Positions 1 through 6,378 of a stretch of DNA of 6,620 nucleotides are shown one piece after another. Made by a program: the position numbers and the translations under genes. The notes below the pieces were generated by a model that ran no database searches, was not told the DNA's origin, and saw only the letters and a program-made list of their open reading frames with translations. Position 1 is the first letter of the stretch. The number at the start of each line of letters is the position of its first letter. Source of the stretch: an uncultured Devosia sp. (lineage in GTDB: Bacteria > Pseudomonadota > Alphaproteobacteria > Rhizobiales > Devosiaceae); contig CAKTFF010000119.1 in the NCBI GenBank assembly GCA_934553185.1, positions 1 through 6,620 of the forward strand, written 5' to 3'.

Positions 1-1051
1 GCTCCTTGTTGCGGCCATCCAGCGAATTGTTGGCCAGACATGTGCCGGGGCTATCGTCGATGATCCGGCGCACCGGCCAGGTAAGACCGCCATCGCTCGA
101 GACGGCAAGGGTCAGCGGCGCGCGCGGCACACCCCAGATCGGCGCACAGCCGCCCGAAGCATCGGGGCGATCGTCGCCTTCTTCGATTTCATCATAGAGG
201 GACACGCGCCGATCGCTCGACATTGCAGCCGAGACGGGGTTGCACACCATGGCCAGACGCCCGTCAGTCAGACGCACGACATTGATGGAGGAATTGTTGT
301 TGGGCATATCCGTTGGCTCGGGCGCCGACCAGGTCACCCCGCCATCAAGGCTCTCCGAGCGATAAACAAAGTCAGCCTGACGGCGGCGGTAGAACGCCAC
401 CATGCGCTCACCATCCAGTTGCACAATGGTCATGTGCACCGAGCCGATCGAGCCGGGCACTTCGCTCAAGGTCCAGGTCGCGCCATCGTCATGACTCACA
501 GCGACGCCGGCCGTATCATGGCTGCCGTTCCAGCGCTGGCCGGGCATGGGGATGCAGCGAAACACCGGCATCATCCAGGCGCCATCGGTGCGGCGCACGA
601 AACGGCCACGAACGAATGTGCCTAAGGGAAGATCAAGAAGGCGCGGCTGGCCGCCGGACAGGGCGCCGTGGCTCACCCGGATCTCGCGGGCGCGCAGCAG
701 GCACTGATCCTGATTGCCCGACGGCTGGGCGGTATGGACCAGGAGCCAATGCCCCTTGCTGTCGCGGGTCAGCACCGGATTTTGTTCGCTGCGGTCGGGA
801 TCGTCGCTGAGCCGCACGGGCGCGCTCCAGCGATCCGAGTTCGGCGCCAGGGTCGCGGCATAGATGGAGATATCGGACTTGCCCTCGAGCGTGCCGCCAA
901 ACCACAGGCAGGCCAGCGAGCCATCGTCGAGCAATTCGACGAAGGCTGCATGGTTTTGCACCATGGGCGATGGCAAGAAGGCGCTTGCCACGCCTTCGGC
1001 GCCTTCGCTCAGCCGCCCGGTCATCAAGCTTTCAATCTCTTGCGGCGTCAT
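1..1051 (-). CDS. Sialidase-like BNR/Asp-box beta-propeller protein, 3' end cut by the window edge
   Basis: I translated an uninterrupted 350-codon frame from an ATG at 1051-1049 down to base 2. The protein resembles the BNR_2 (PF13088) sialidase-like propeller family. Early on it has NHAAFVELLDDGSLACLWFG (residues 33-52), then EGKSDISIYAAT, and later SVHMTIVQLDGE (204-215). Three Asp-boxes (S-x-D-x-G-x-T-W type) lie at residues 186-193 (SHDDGATW), 234-241 (SLDGGVTW) and 318-325 (SSDGGLTW), spaced as propeller blades. The start is supported by AAGGAGG on the minus strand four bases before the ATG. There is no signal peptide or membrane segment, so it is probably cytoplasmic. I judge that only a few dozen C-terminal residues are missing, from typical family length. 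Family membership is fairly sure. True sialidase activity is not: many BNR_2 proteins have unknown substrates, and I cannot assign the arginine triad or nucleophile. It is divergent from the importer operon and shares its control region. Confidence 0.85.
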   Translation of the reverse strand, partial: MTPQEIESLMTGRLSEGAEGVASAFLPSPMVQNHAAFVELLDDGSLACLWFGGTLEGKSDISIYAATLAPNSDRWSAPVRLSDDPDRSEQNPVLTRDSKGHWLLVHTAQPSGNQDQCLLRAREIRVSHGALSGGQPRLLDLPLGTFVRGRFVRRTDGAWMMPVFRCIPMPGQRWNGSHDTAGVAVSHDDGATWTLSEVPGSIGSVHMTIVQLDGERMVAFYRRRQADFVYRSESLDGGVTWSAPEPTDMPNNNSSINVVRLTDGRLAMVCNPVSAAMSSDRRVSLYDEIEEGDDRPDASGGCAPIWGVPRAPLTLAVSSDGGLTWPVRRIIDDSPGTCLANNSLDGRNKE

Positions 1052-1072
1052 CCGTCCTCCTTGGCTTGCGCC

Positions 1073-1107
1073 AAACATTACACCGGATGCTATGTTGTCA
1101 AGTTATA
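1073..1107 (-). promoter_or_regulatory. Candidate promoter for the sialidase-like gene
   Basis: There are two readings on the minus strand. One uses TATAAC (1107-1102, five of six bases match a -10 box) but has no recognisable -35 at the normal distance, so it would need an activator. The other uses a perfect TTGACA (1101-1096) as the -35, with only a weak -10 (AATGTT, 1079-1074) 16 bp downstream. The second gives a short leader that ends in the gene's Shine-Dalgarno. I cannot decide between them. Confidence 0.3.
1094..1101. promoter_or_regulatory. Candidate regulator half-site GTTGTCAA on the sialidase-like gene side
   Basis: GTTGTCAA here is the exact reverse complement of TTGACAAC at 1215-1222, in the promoter of the importer operon. 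Read in the direction of each gene, both divergent units therefore carry TTGACAAC upstream. It overlaps either candidate promoter of the minus-strand gene. A shared transcription factor site is plausible, but in both places the motif also contains a -35 consensus, so part of the match may reflect promoter sequence alone. Confidence 0.35.
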
Positions 1108-1214
1108 AAATCCTAACGTAAAGGCTGCCTTCCGCAAGGAAATGCATAAGCTGTATTAAAATCAGCGGATTAGCGAGGACACGTAGGCCCTATCAGTTCG
1201 TTACCAAGTTTCGT

Positions 1215-1243
1215 TTGACAACTTTAGGTTGTGCTGGGATATT
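1215..1243 (+). promoter_or_regulatory. Sigma70-type promoter of the ABC importer operon
   Basis: A perfect -35 TTGACA (1215-1220) is followed by exactly 17 bp and GATATT (1238-1243, four of six match TATAAT). The predicted transcription start is near 1250, giving a leader of about 100 bases before the binding-protein gene at 1349. It is the best-scoring rightward promoter I found in the gap and faces the correct gene. Repressor-like inverted repeats overlap it, so it is probably regulated. Confidence 0.6.
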
Positions 1244-1259
1244 GCCGGCGGAAGTTGTC
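1217..1259. promoter_or_regulatory. Candidate operator: inverted GACAACTT / AAGTTGTC pair over the promoter
   Basis: GACAACTT (1217-1224) and AAGTTGTC (1252-1259) are perfect 8-base inverted copies about 35 bp apart centre to centre. A second, tighter palindrome, ACAAC-5-GTTGT (1218-1232), lies inside the promoter spacer. One arm covers the -35 edge and the other covers the predicted transcription start, the usual places for a repressor. Catabolic transporter operons are commonly controlled by GntR- or LacI-type repressors, but no regulator gene is in the window and I do not recognise a family-specific operator. Confidence 0.4.
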
Positions 1260-1289
1260 GTCCCCTGAGGCGCAGCCCGGAGGACATTG

Positions 1290-1318
1290 CATGAGCGCTC
1301 AACGCAGCGCCGCTCATG
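1290..1318 (+). other. Leader-mRNA hairpin containing an unused-looking SD-ATG
   Basis: CATGAGCG (1290-1297) pairs perfectly with CGCTCATG (1311-1318) around a 13-base loop. A competing five-pair stem, GCGCT (1295-1299) with AGCGC (1306-1310), cannot form at the same time. GGAGG (1279-1283) lies seven bases before the ATG at 1291, which is inside the first stem. The frame from that ATG runs out of phase into the binding-protein gene and stops at 1662, with an arginine-rich, non-protein-like composition beyond the overlap. The structure lies in the predicted untranslated leader; a role in mRNA stability or translation control is only a guess. Confidence 0.4.
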
Positions 1319-1336
1319 GCTTAATCAAGCTGCAAT

Positions 1337-1342
1337 GGGAGG
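1337..1342 (+). promoter_or_regulatory. Ribosome binding site fixing a TTG start
   Basis: GGGAGG lies six bases before the TTG at 1349. The upstream ATGs at 1291 and 1335 are not in the binding-protein frame, so this Shine-Dalgarno and the signal peptide right after it point to TTG as the initiation codon. Confidence 0.7.
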
Positions 1343-1348
1343 TAAGTC

Positions 1349-2854
1349 TTGTTCTTGAAGAATATTCTGATCGGCGCATTGCTCGCATCGACATCGGTCG
1401 TGCCAGCTATGGCTCAGGCCGATACCGACATCACCGTGGTGCTGAGCGAAGAGCTCGATCTGATCGATCCCTGCATGGCCACGCGTTCCAATATCGGCCG
1501 CGTCGTGCTGCAGAACATCAGCGAAACCCTGACCGAGCTCGACGTTCGCACCGACAAGGGGCTGATGCCGCGCCTGGCAGAGTCGTGGGAAGATCTTGGC
1601 GACGGCACCTGGCAGTTCAAGCTGCGTCAGGGCGTAAGCTTTTCGGATGGCACGAGCTTTGATGCCGCCGACGTCCAGCATTCGTTTGATCGCGTGTTTT
1701 CCGACCAGCTGACCTGCGAAAGCGCCCGTTATTTTGCCGATACAGAGCTGAGCTTCGAAGTTGTCGACGACAACACGCTCAACGTCACCGCTACGCCTGC
1801 CCAGCCGATCCTTCCGCTGCTGATGAGCCTTGTCACCATCGTGCCGTCCGAGACGCCGATGGAATTCGTCCGCGACCCGATCGGCACCGGCCCCTACAAG
1901 CTGTCCGAATGGACTGCCGGCCAGCAGATCGTGCTTGATCGCCGTGACGACTACTGGGGCGAGCAGCCCGAAGTAACCAAGGCCACCTACCTGTTCCGCT
2001 CCGAGCCAGCCGTTCGCGCCGGCATGGTTGCCACCGGCGAAGCAGACATTGCTCCGCAGATCACCGCCGAAGTTGCCGACAATCCTGCAACCGACTTCTC
2101 CTACCTCAATTCAGAAACCGTTTATCTGCGCATCGACAGCCAGGACGAGCCGACCTCGGACCTGCGTGTCCGCCAGGCCCTCAATGCCGCTATCGACCGC
2201 GAAGCCTTTATCGGCACCGTTCTGCCCGAAGGCACTGAACTGGCCGTGGCCATGGTTCCGCCGACCACTCTTGGCTGGAATCCCGATCTGACAGTGCCCG
2301 CCTTTGATCCTGATCAGGCTCGCGAACTGCTGGCCGCGGCCCAGGCTGACGGCGTCGACACCAGCCTGCCGATTGAAGTCATCGCTCGCACCGAAAATTT
2401 CCCCAACGTCACTGAAGTGGCCGAAGCGCTGACGCAGATGCTGACCGATGTCGGCTTCAACGCCACGCTGCGCATGGTGGAAGTTGCAGAACACGAGCAG
2501 TTCTATTCCAAACCCTATCCGGAAAGTGAAGGCACCCGTCTGGTGCTGGCTCAGCACGATAATTCGCGTGGCGACCCGGCATTCTCGATGTTCTTCAAGT
2601 ATGCCAGCGAAGGCACCCAGTCGGGCATCAACGACCCCAAAGTCGACGATCTGATCACCCGTGCATCGGCTGCAACCGGAGACGAGCGCGCTGCGCTCTG
2701 GTCCGAACTGTTCAAGGTTGTCCAGGCAGACGACGTCGCTGACGTCCTGCTGTTCCACATGGTTGGTCTCAGCCGTGTCAGCGAGCGTCTCGACTTCACC
2801 CCGACCATCGCGACCAACCAGCAGCTTCAGCTGAGCGAAATCGGCTTCAAGTAA
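1349..2854 (+). CDS. Periplasmic substrate-binding protein of a peptide/nickel-type ABC importer (SBP family 5, DppA/OppA-like)
   Basis: This 501-residue extracytoplasmic receptor captures the ligand in the periplasm and delivers it to the permeases encoded downstream. The N-terminus (MFLKNILIGALLASTSVVPA) is a Sec signal peptide with likely cleavage after AMA (22) or AQA (24). The mature part shows family-5 hallmarks: an early ETLTELD...GLMPRLAESWEDLGDGTWQFKL-type block (about 59-92), SFSDGTSFDAADVQHSFDR (97-115), GTGPYKL (179-185) and DDYWG (200-204). Length is usual for the family. It starts with TTG, supported by GGGAGG six bases upstream. The mature protein has only two cysteines, C42 and C123, a possible disulfide. 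There is no lipobox, so it is a free periplasmic protein. Family assignment is firm. The ligand is not: family-5 proteins bind peptides, nickel, sugars, opines and other small molecules, and the kinase downstream argues for something other than plain peptides. Confidence 0.93.
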   Translation: MFLKNILIGALLASTSVVPAMAQADTDITVVLSEELDLIDPCMATRSNIGRVVLQNISETLTELDVRTDKGLMPRLAESWEDLGDGTWQFKLRQGVSFSDGTSFDAADVQHSFDRVFSDQLTCESARYFADTELSFEVVDDNTLNVTATPAQPILPLLMSLVTIVPSETPMEFVRDPIGTGPYKLSEWTAGQQIVLDRRDDYWGEQPEVTKATYLFRSEPAVRAGMVATGEADIAPQITAEVADNPATDFSYLNSETVYLRIDSQDEPTSDLRVRQALNAAIDREAFIGTVLPEGTELAVAMVPPTTLGWNPDLTVPAFDPDQARELLAAAQADGVDTSLPIEVIARTENFPNVTEVAEALTQMLTDVGFNATLRMVEVAEHEQFYSKPYPESEGTRLVLAQHDNSRGDPAFSMFFKYASEGTQSGINDPKVDDLITRASAATGDERAALWSELFKVVQADDVADVLLFHMVGLSRVSERLDFTPTIATNQQLQLSEIGFK

Positions 2855-2873
2855 GCGCCTTCACTTACTATCC

Positions 2874-2903
2874 GATGCCGGGGACCTTCCCCGGCATCTT
2901 TAT
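2874..2903 (+). terminator. Terminator-like hairpin between binding protein and permeases
   Basis: GATGCCGGGGA (2874-2884) pairs with TCCCCGGCATC (2888-2898), an 11-bp GC-rich stem with a three-base loop, followed by only a short T-rich run (TTTAT). It begins 20 bases after the binding-protein stop and ends 25 bases before the permease start. I see no clear promoter between the hairpin and the permease, so it probably acts as a partial terminator or as a 3' stabiliser that keeps binding-protein mRNA more abundant than permease mRNA, a known arrangement in binding-protein operons. Confidence 0.75.
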
Positions 2904-2927
2904 CAAAACAGTTGGGTGTGAACAGCA

Positions 2928-3842
2928 ATGGGCAAACTGATCGGACAGCGGGCCATTGCCAGTCTGCTTTCGCTGCTGGGCCTGATGGTTCTTGTTTTCT
3001 TTCTCTCGCGACTCACCGGCGATCCAGCGGTCCTGTTCCTGCCCATCGATGCGACCGAAGAGATGAAGGCACAGTTCCGGGCTCTGAACGGTCTTGACCT
3101 GCCAGTGCTCGAGCAATTCTGGCGCTACGTCCTTGACCTCCTCCAGTTCGATTTCGGCGAAAGCCTGCGCAAGGCGCGGCCGGCCATCGAGGTTGTGCTG
3201 GAGGCCTATGCCTGGACCCTGCCGCTCGCCCTGATCACCCTCCTTCTCGTTGTGGTCTGCGCCATCATCCTTGGCTCTCTCGCCGCCTTCAATGTCGGCG
3301 GCTTCTTTGATCGCCTTGTCTCGATCGTTTCGCTGATCGGCGCTTCGGCGCCGGACTTCTGGATCGCCATTGTCGCCATCGTGGTGTTTTCCATCAACCT
3401 TGGCTGGGTGCCGACATCGGGTGTGGGAACGCCCTGGCACTGGATCCTTCCGATCGCCGTCCTTTTTATCCGCCCGTTCGGCCTCATCGTGCAGGTGGTG
3501 CGCGGCTCAATGCTATCGGCTCTGCAGGCCGCTTACGTGAAGACGGCCCGCGCGAAGGGGGTCAAGAACCGCCCCATCATCTTCGTTCACACCCTGCGCA
3601 ATGCCATGCTGCCGGTGATCACCGTGATCGGCGACCAGGCCGCTGCCATGCTCAACGGCGCGGTGATCGTTGAAACCATCTTCGGCTTTCCCGGCATCGG
3701 CAAGCTGATGATCGACTCCATCCTCCAGCGCGACTTCAACGTGGTTCTCGCCGCCATCATGGTCACCGCCGTCGCCATCTTCATCATGAACATCCTGATC
3801 GACATCGCCTATGGGCTGCTCGATCCGCGAATCCGGCACTAG
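2928..3842 (+). CDS. ABC importer permease, DppB-type
   Basis: This 304-residue inner-membrane subunit forms half of the translocation channel. Hydrophobic segments fall near residues 9-27, 98-121, 130-156, 171-190, 228-248 and 275-297, with a longer hydrophilic stretch between the first two, as in DppB/OppB proteins. The cytoplasmic EAA loop that contacts the ATPase is visible around 201-230 (AAYVKTARAKGVKNRPIIF, then RNAMLPV). The C-terminus ends in the familiar DIAYGLLDPRIR. The ATG at 2928 has only a weak Shine-Dalgarno-like stretch upstream; the in-frame GTG at 2916 is followed at once by a stop, so the start is well constrained. It lies behind the hairpin after the binding protein and 12 bp ahead of the second permease. 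Nothing suggests truncation. Confidence 0.92.
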   Translation: MGKLIGQRAIASLLSLLGLMVLVFFLSRLTGDPAVLFLPIDATEEMKAQFRALNGLDLPVLEQFWRYVLDLLQFDFGESLRKARPAIEVVLEAYAWTLPLALITLLLVVVCAIILGSLAAFNVGGFFDRLVSIVSLIGASAPDFWIAIVAIVVFSINLGWVPTSGVGTPWHWILPIAVLFIRPFGLIVQVVRGSMLSALQAAYVKTARAKGVKNRPIIFVHTLRNAMLPVITVIGDQAAAMLNGAVIVETIFGFPGIGKLMIDSILQRDFNVVLAAIMVTAVAIFIMNILIDIAYGLLDPRIRH

Positions 3843-3854
3843 GGAGCGCTGACC

Positions 3855-4775
3855 ATGACCGACCTGCCGCTGGTCCAGCAGCCAGCCGAACGCTCCGCCT
3901 TTGCCACCTACTTTTCCATGCTCTGGCGGGACAAGCTCGCCCTTGTTTCGGCGATCGTCCTCATCCTCATCGCGCTGTGTGCGATGTTTGGGCCGTACTT
4001 GCTCGGTGACCTTGCCACCAGTCAGAACCTGCGCGGACGCAACAGCCCGCCCTTCGATCTGGCACGCGGCTGGGCATTCTTCCTCGGCGGCGATTCCCTC
4101 GGTCGCCCAATGCTGGCCCGGTTAATCGTTGCGGCGCGCAGCACTATGACCGTTGCCGCCGGCGCTGTTGTCTTTGCACTTTTGGTTGGGGCCACCCTGG
4201 GTTTGATCGCCGGTTATATGGGCAAGAACACCTCCCAGGTGATCATGCGTCTGGCGGACGTGATCATGTCCTTCCCCTCGCTGCTTCTGGCAGTGGTCGT
4301 GCTTTACGTGCTTGGCCCCTCGATCCCCAACATGATCCTGGTTCTCGCCATAACCCGCATTCCCATCTACTTGCGCACCACTCGCGCTGAAGTGCTCGAA
4401 ATACGCGAGCGCATGTTCGTGCAAGCGGCCGTTGTCATGGGGGCGTCCCATTGGCGCATCATCCTGCGCCATATCCTGCCCGTCGTCGCACCGACGCTGG
4501 TCACCATCGCGACGCTCGATTTCGCCTTCGTGATGCTGGCCGAGTCCTCGTTGTCGTTTCTGGGCATCGGCATCCAGCCGCCCGACATCACCTGGGGCCT
4601 GATGGTGGCGCAGGGTCGGCCCTATCTCACCAATGCCTGGTGGCTGGCCCTGTGGCCCGGCGTGCTCATCGTCATCACCACTTTAGCGCTAAACCTCCTT
4701 TCCAACTGGATGCGCGTTGCCCTTGACCCCGCCCAGCGCTGGCGCCTGGAAGCCCGGAGCACCAAAGATGAGTAA
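3855..4775 (+). CDS. ABC importer permease, DppC-type
   Basis: This 306-residue inner-membrane protein is the second half of the channel. An N-terminal cytoplasmic stretch with RDKLALVS precedes the first membrane helix (about 28-48), as in OppC_N-containing permeases. A periplasmic segment leads into GGDSLGRPMLARLIVAAR (78-95), matching the family's G-D-x-x-G-R-x-x-x-x-R-x block, although the usual acidic residue after GR is proline here (P85). Further helices lie near 98-121, 137-170, 210-235 and 264-284. The EAA loop is at about 189-212 (FVQAAVVMGASHWRIILRHI). The C-terminus NLLSNWMRVALDP is typical. AGGGAG (3841-3846), overlapping the preceding stop codon, sits eight bases before the ATG and fixes the start. 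Its last eight bases overlap the ATPase gene. Confidence 0.93.
   Translation: MTDLPLVQQPAERSAFATYFSMLWRDKLALVSAIVLILIALCAMFGPYLLGDLATSQNLRGRNSPPFDLARGWAFFLGGDSLGRPMLARLIVAARSTMTVAAGAVVFALLVGATLGLIAGYMGKNTSQVIMRLADVIMSFPSLLLAVVVLYVLGPSIPNMILVLAITRIPIYLRTTRAEVLEIRERMFVQAAVVMGASHWRIILRHILPVVAPTLVTIATLDFAFVMLAESSLSFLGIGIQPPDITWGLMVAQGRPYLTNAWWLALWPGVLIVITTLALNLLSNWMRVALDPAQRWRLEARSTKDE
4756..4759 (+). promoter_or_regulatory. Ribosome binding site deciding the ATPase start
   Basis: GGAG lies eight bases before the ATG at 4768, inside the end of the permease gene. This favours 4768 over the in-frame ATG at 4717, which would add 17 residues (MPLTPPSAGAWKPGAPK) unlike any ABC ATPase N-terminus. Confidence 0.65.
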
Positions 4776-6378
4776 TGCCCTGCTCGAAGTGCGCAACCTC
4801 TCGGTCGATTTTCATACCGCGCGCGGCACCGTGCATGCCGTCAAGAATGTCAGCTGGAGCATCAATCGCGGCGAAACGCTGGCGATCCTGGGCGAAAGCG
4901 GCTCGGGCAAGTCGGTCTCCGCTTCGGCGGTGATGAACATTCTCGACATGCCGCCGGCCCACATCGTGTCGGGCGAGATCTTCTATGACGGGCAGGATCT
5001 GCTCAAGGTCAACTACGAGACGCATAGGGCGCTGAACGGCAAGAAGATCGCCATGATCTTCCAGGATCCGCTGAGCCACCTCAACCCGGTCTATACCGTG
5101 GGATGGCAGATCACCGAGATGATGACCGCCCATGGCCGCCCCGCCGACATGGCGCGGGCGCGGGCGCTCGAGTTGATCAAGCGGGTCGGTATTCCGCAGC
5201 CCGAAGCGGCGCTGAGCAAATATCCGCACCAGTTTTCCGGGGGGCAGCGCCAGCGCCTGATGATCGCCATGGCGCTGATGCTCAAGCCCGACATTCTGAT
5301 CGCGGACGAACCGACCACCGCTCTCGACGTCACCATCCAGGCCGATGTTCTGGCGCTGCTCAAGGAATTGCAGGCCGAAACCGGCATGGGTCTGGTGCTG
5401 ATTACCCATGACCTGGGCGTTGTGGCTGAGATCGCCGATCGGGTGGTGGTGATGAGCAAGGGCGAGATCGTCGAGGCTGGAACGCCGCGCGAGGTCTACC
5501 ACAATGCCCAGCATCCCTATACGCGCCAGCTGATCGGCGCGGCGCCGGGCAAGGGCGAGATCAAGCTGCTCGACACTGGAACGCCGGTCCTGCTTGAAGC
5601 CAAGATGCTGCGCAAGACCTTTGGGGAGTTTACCGCGCTCAAGGATGTTTCCCTTGAGCTGCGCCGTGGGCAGTGCCTGGCCGTAGTCGGCGAAAGCGGG
5701 TCAGGTAAATCTACCCTGGCGCGCTGCGTGCTGCGCCTAGAGAAGGCCGATGGCGGGCAAGCCTTGTGGAAGGGCAGGGACCTGCTGGGCATGAACGCGC
5801 GCGACCTCCTGGCGATGCGCCGCGAAATCCAGATGGTGTTTCAGGACCCCACCCAGTCGCTCAATCCGCGCATGTCGGTTTACCATCTGATTTCGGAAGG
5901 CTGGGACATCCATGGGCTGATGCCCGATAAAGCCCAGCGCCGCCAACGCGTCGCGGAACTGCTCAAGCAGGTGGGTCTCCTCCCCGAGCATGCAGCACGG
6001 TACCCGCATCAGTTTTCCGGCGGCCAGCGCCAGCGCATCGCCATTGCCCGTGCCCTGGCGCTCGAGCCCGAACTGATCATCTGCGACGAAGCGGTATCAG
6101 CACTCGACGTTTCCATTCAGGCTCAGGTGATTGCGCTGCTCGACGACCTGCGCGCTAGGCTCGGCATCTCGTTCCTGTTTATCGCCCACGATCTGGGCGT
6201 GGTCCGCGATTTCGCCGACACAGTGATCGTGATGAAGAGCGGCGAGATCGTTGAGCGCGGGCCGACGGCGCAGATATTCGATGCGCCCCAGCATCCCTAT
6301 ACCCAGCGTCTTCTAGCCGCCAATCTCGATCCAGACCCCGAGATCCAGTCGCAGCGGCGTCTGGCCGTTGGCCGCTGA
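4768..6378 (+). CDS. Fused two-domain ABC importer ATPase (DppD-DppF type)
   Basis: This 536-residue cytoplasmic protein powers transport; the two nucleotide-binding domains that are separate DppD and DppF proteins in many bacteria are joined here, as in GsiA and YejF. Domain 1: Walker A GESGSGKS (42-49), Q-loop Q99, signature SGGQ (157-160), Walker B ending in D180 with catalytic E181, and H214. It is followed by the HPYTRQL motif (249-255) typical of oligopeptide ATPases. Domain 2: Walker A 308-315, Q359, SGGQ (417-420), D440/E441 and H474, then a second HPYT (509-512) and a short tail. All catalytic residues are present in both halves, so both sites should hydrolyse ATP. One small oddity is DEAVSALD in domain 2, where the family normally has DEPVSALD. 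The start overlaps the permease gene by eight bases (ATGAGTAA) and the stop overlaps the kinase start (TGATG), so translation is probably coupled on both sides. Confidence 0.94.
   Translation: MSNALLEVRNLSVDFHTARGTVHAVKNVSWSINRGETLAILGESGSGKSVSASAVMNILDMPPAHIVSGEIFYDGQDLLKVNYETHRALNGKKIAMIFQDPLSHLNPVYTVGWQITEMMTAHGRPADMARARALELIKRVGIPQPEAALSKYPHQFSGGQRQRLMIAMALMLKPDILIADEPTTALDVTIQADVLALLKELQAETGMGLVLITHDLGVVAEIADRVVVMSKGEIVEAGTPREVYHNAQHPYTRQLIGAAPGKGEIKLLDTGTPVLLEAKMLRKTFGEFTALKDVSLELRRGQCLAVVGESGSGKSTLARCVLRLEKADGGQALWKGRDLLGMNARDLLAMRREIQMVFQDPTQSLNPRMSVYHLISEGWDIHGLMPDKAQRRQRVAELLKQVGLLPEHAARYPHQFSGGQRQRIAIARALALEPELIICDEAVSALDVSIQAQVIALLDDLRARLGISFLFIAHDLGVVRDFADTVIVMKSGEIVERGPTAQIFDAPQHPYTQRLLAANLDPDPEIQSQRRLAVGR

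Noticed and set aside
313..810. Plus-strand open frames of 165 aa (313-810) and 146 aa (668-1108) opposite the left gene
   Set aside because: They lie antisense to the 350-codon sialidase-like frame, are rich in arginine and low-complexity composition, and show no family motif. They are shadows of high-GC coding sequence.
1231..1662. Plus-strand 143-codon open frame starting in the control region
   Set aside because: It overlaps the promoter -10 box and then runs out of phase through the binding-protein gene with an arginine-rich translation. The internal ATG at 1291 with a good Shine-Dalgarno is kept only as a leader observation, not as a gene.
2111..2758. Minus-strand 215-codon open frame inside the binding-protein gene
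   Set aside because: Antisense to a clear family-5 binding protein, with no recognisable domain and no ribosome binding signal that I could support.
4717..4767. Upstream in-frame ATG that would lengthen the ATPase by 17 residues
   Set aside because: The extra residues are unlike ABC ATPase N-termini. The ATG at 4768 has GGAG eight bases upstream and gives the usual start directly before the first beta strand.
4675..5514. Minus-strand 279-codon open frame opposite the ATPase
   Set aside because: It is long but histidine- and aspartate-rich, as expected when the reverse strand of GC-rich ABC ATPase codons is read. It spans a permease/ATPase junction and shows no family features.
5220..6060. 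Similar sequence blocks within the ATPase gene (around 5222-5260 and 6002-6040)
   Set aside because: They encode the YPHQFSGGQRQR signature region of the two homologous ATPase domains, so they reflect domain duplication rather than a DNA repeat or mobile element.
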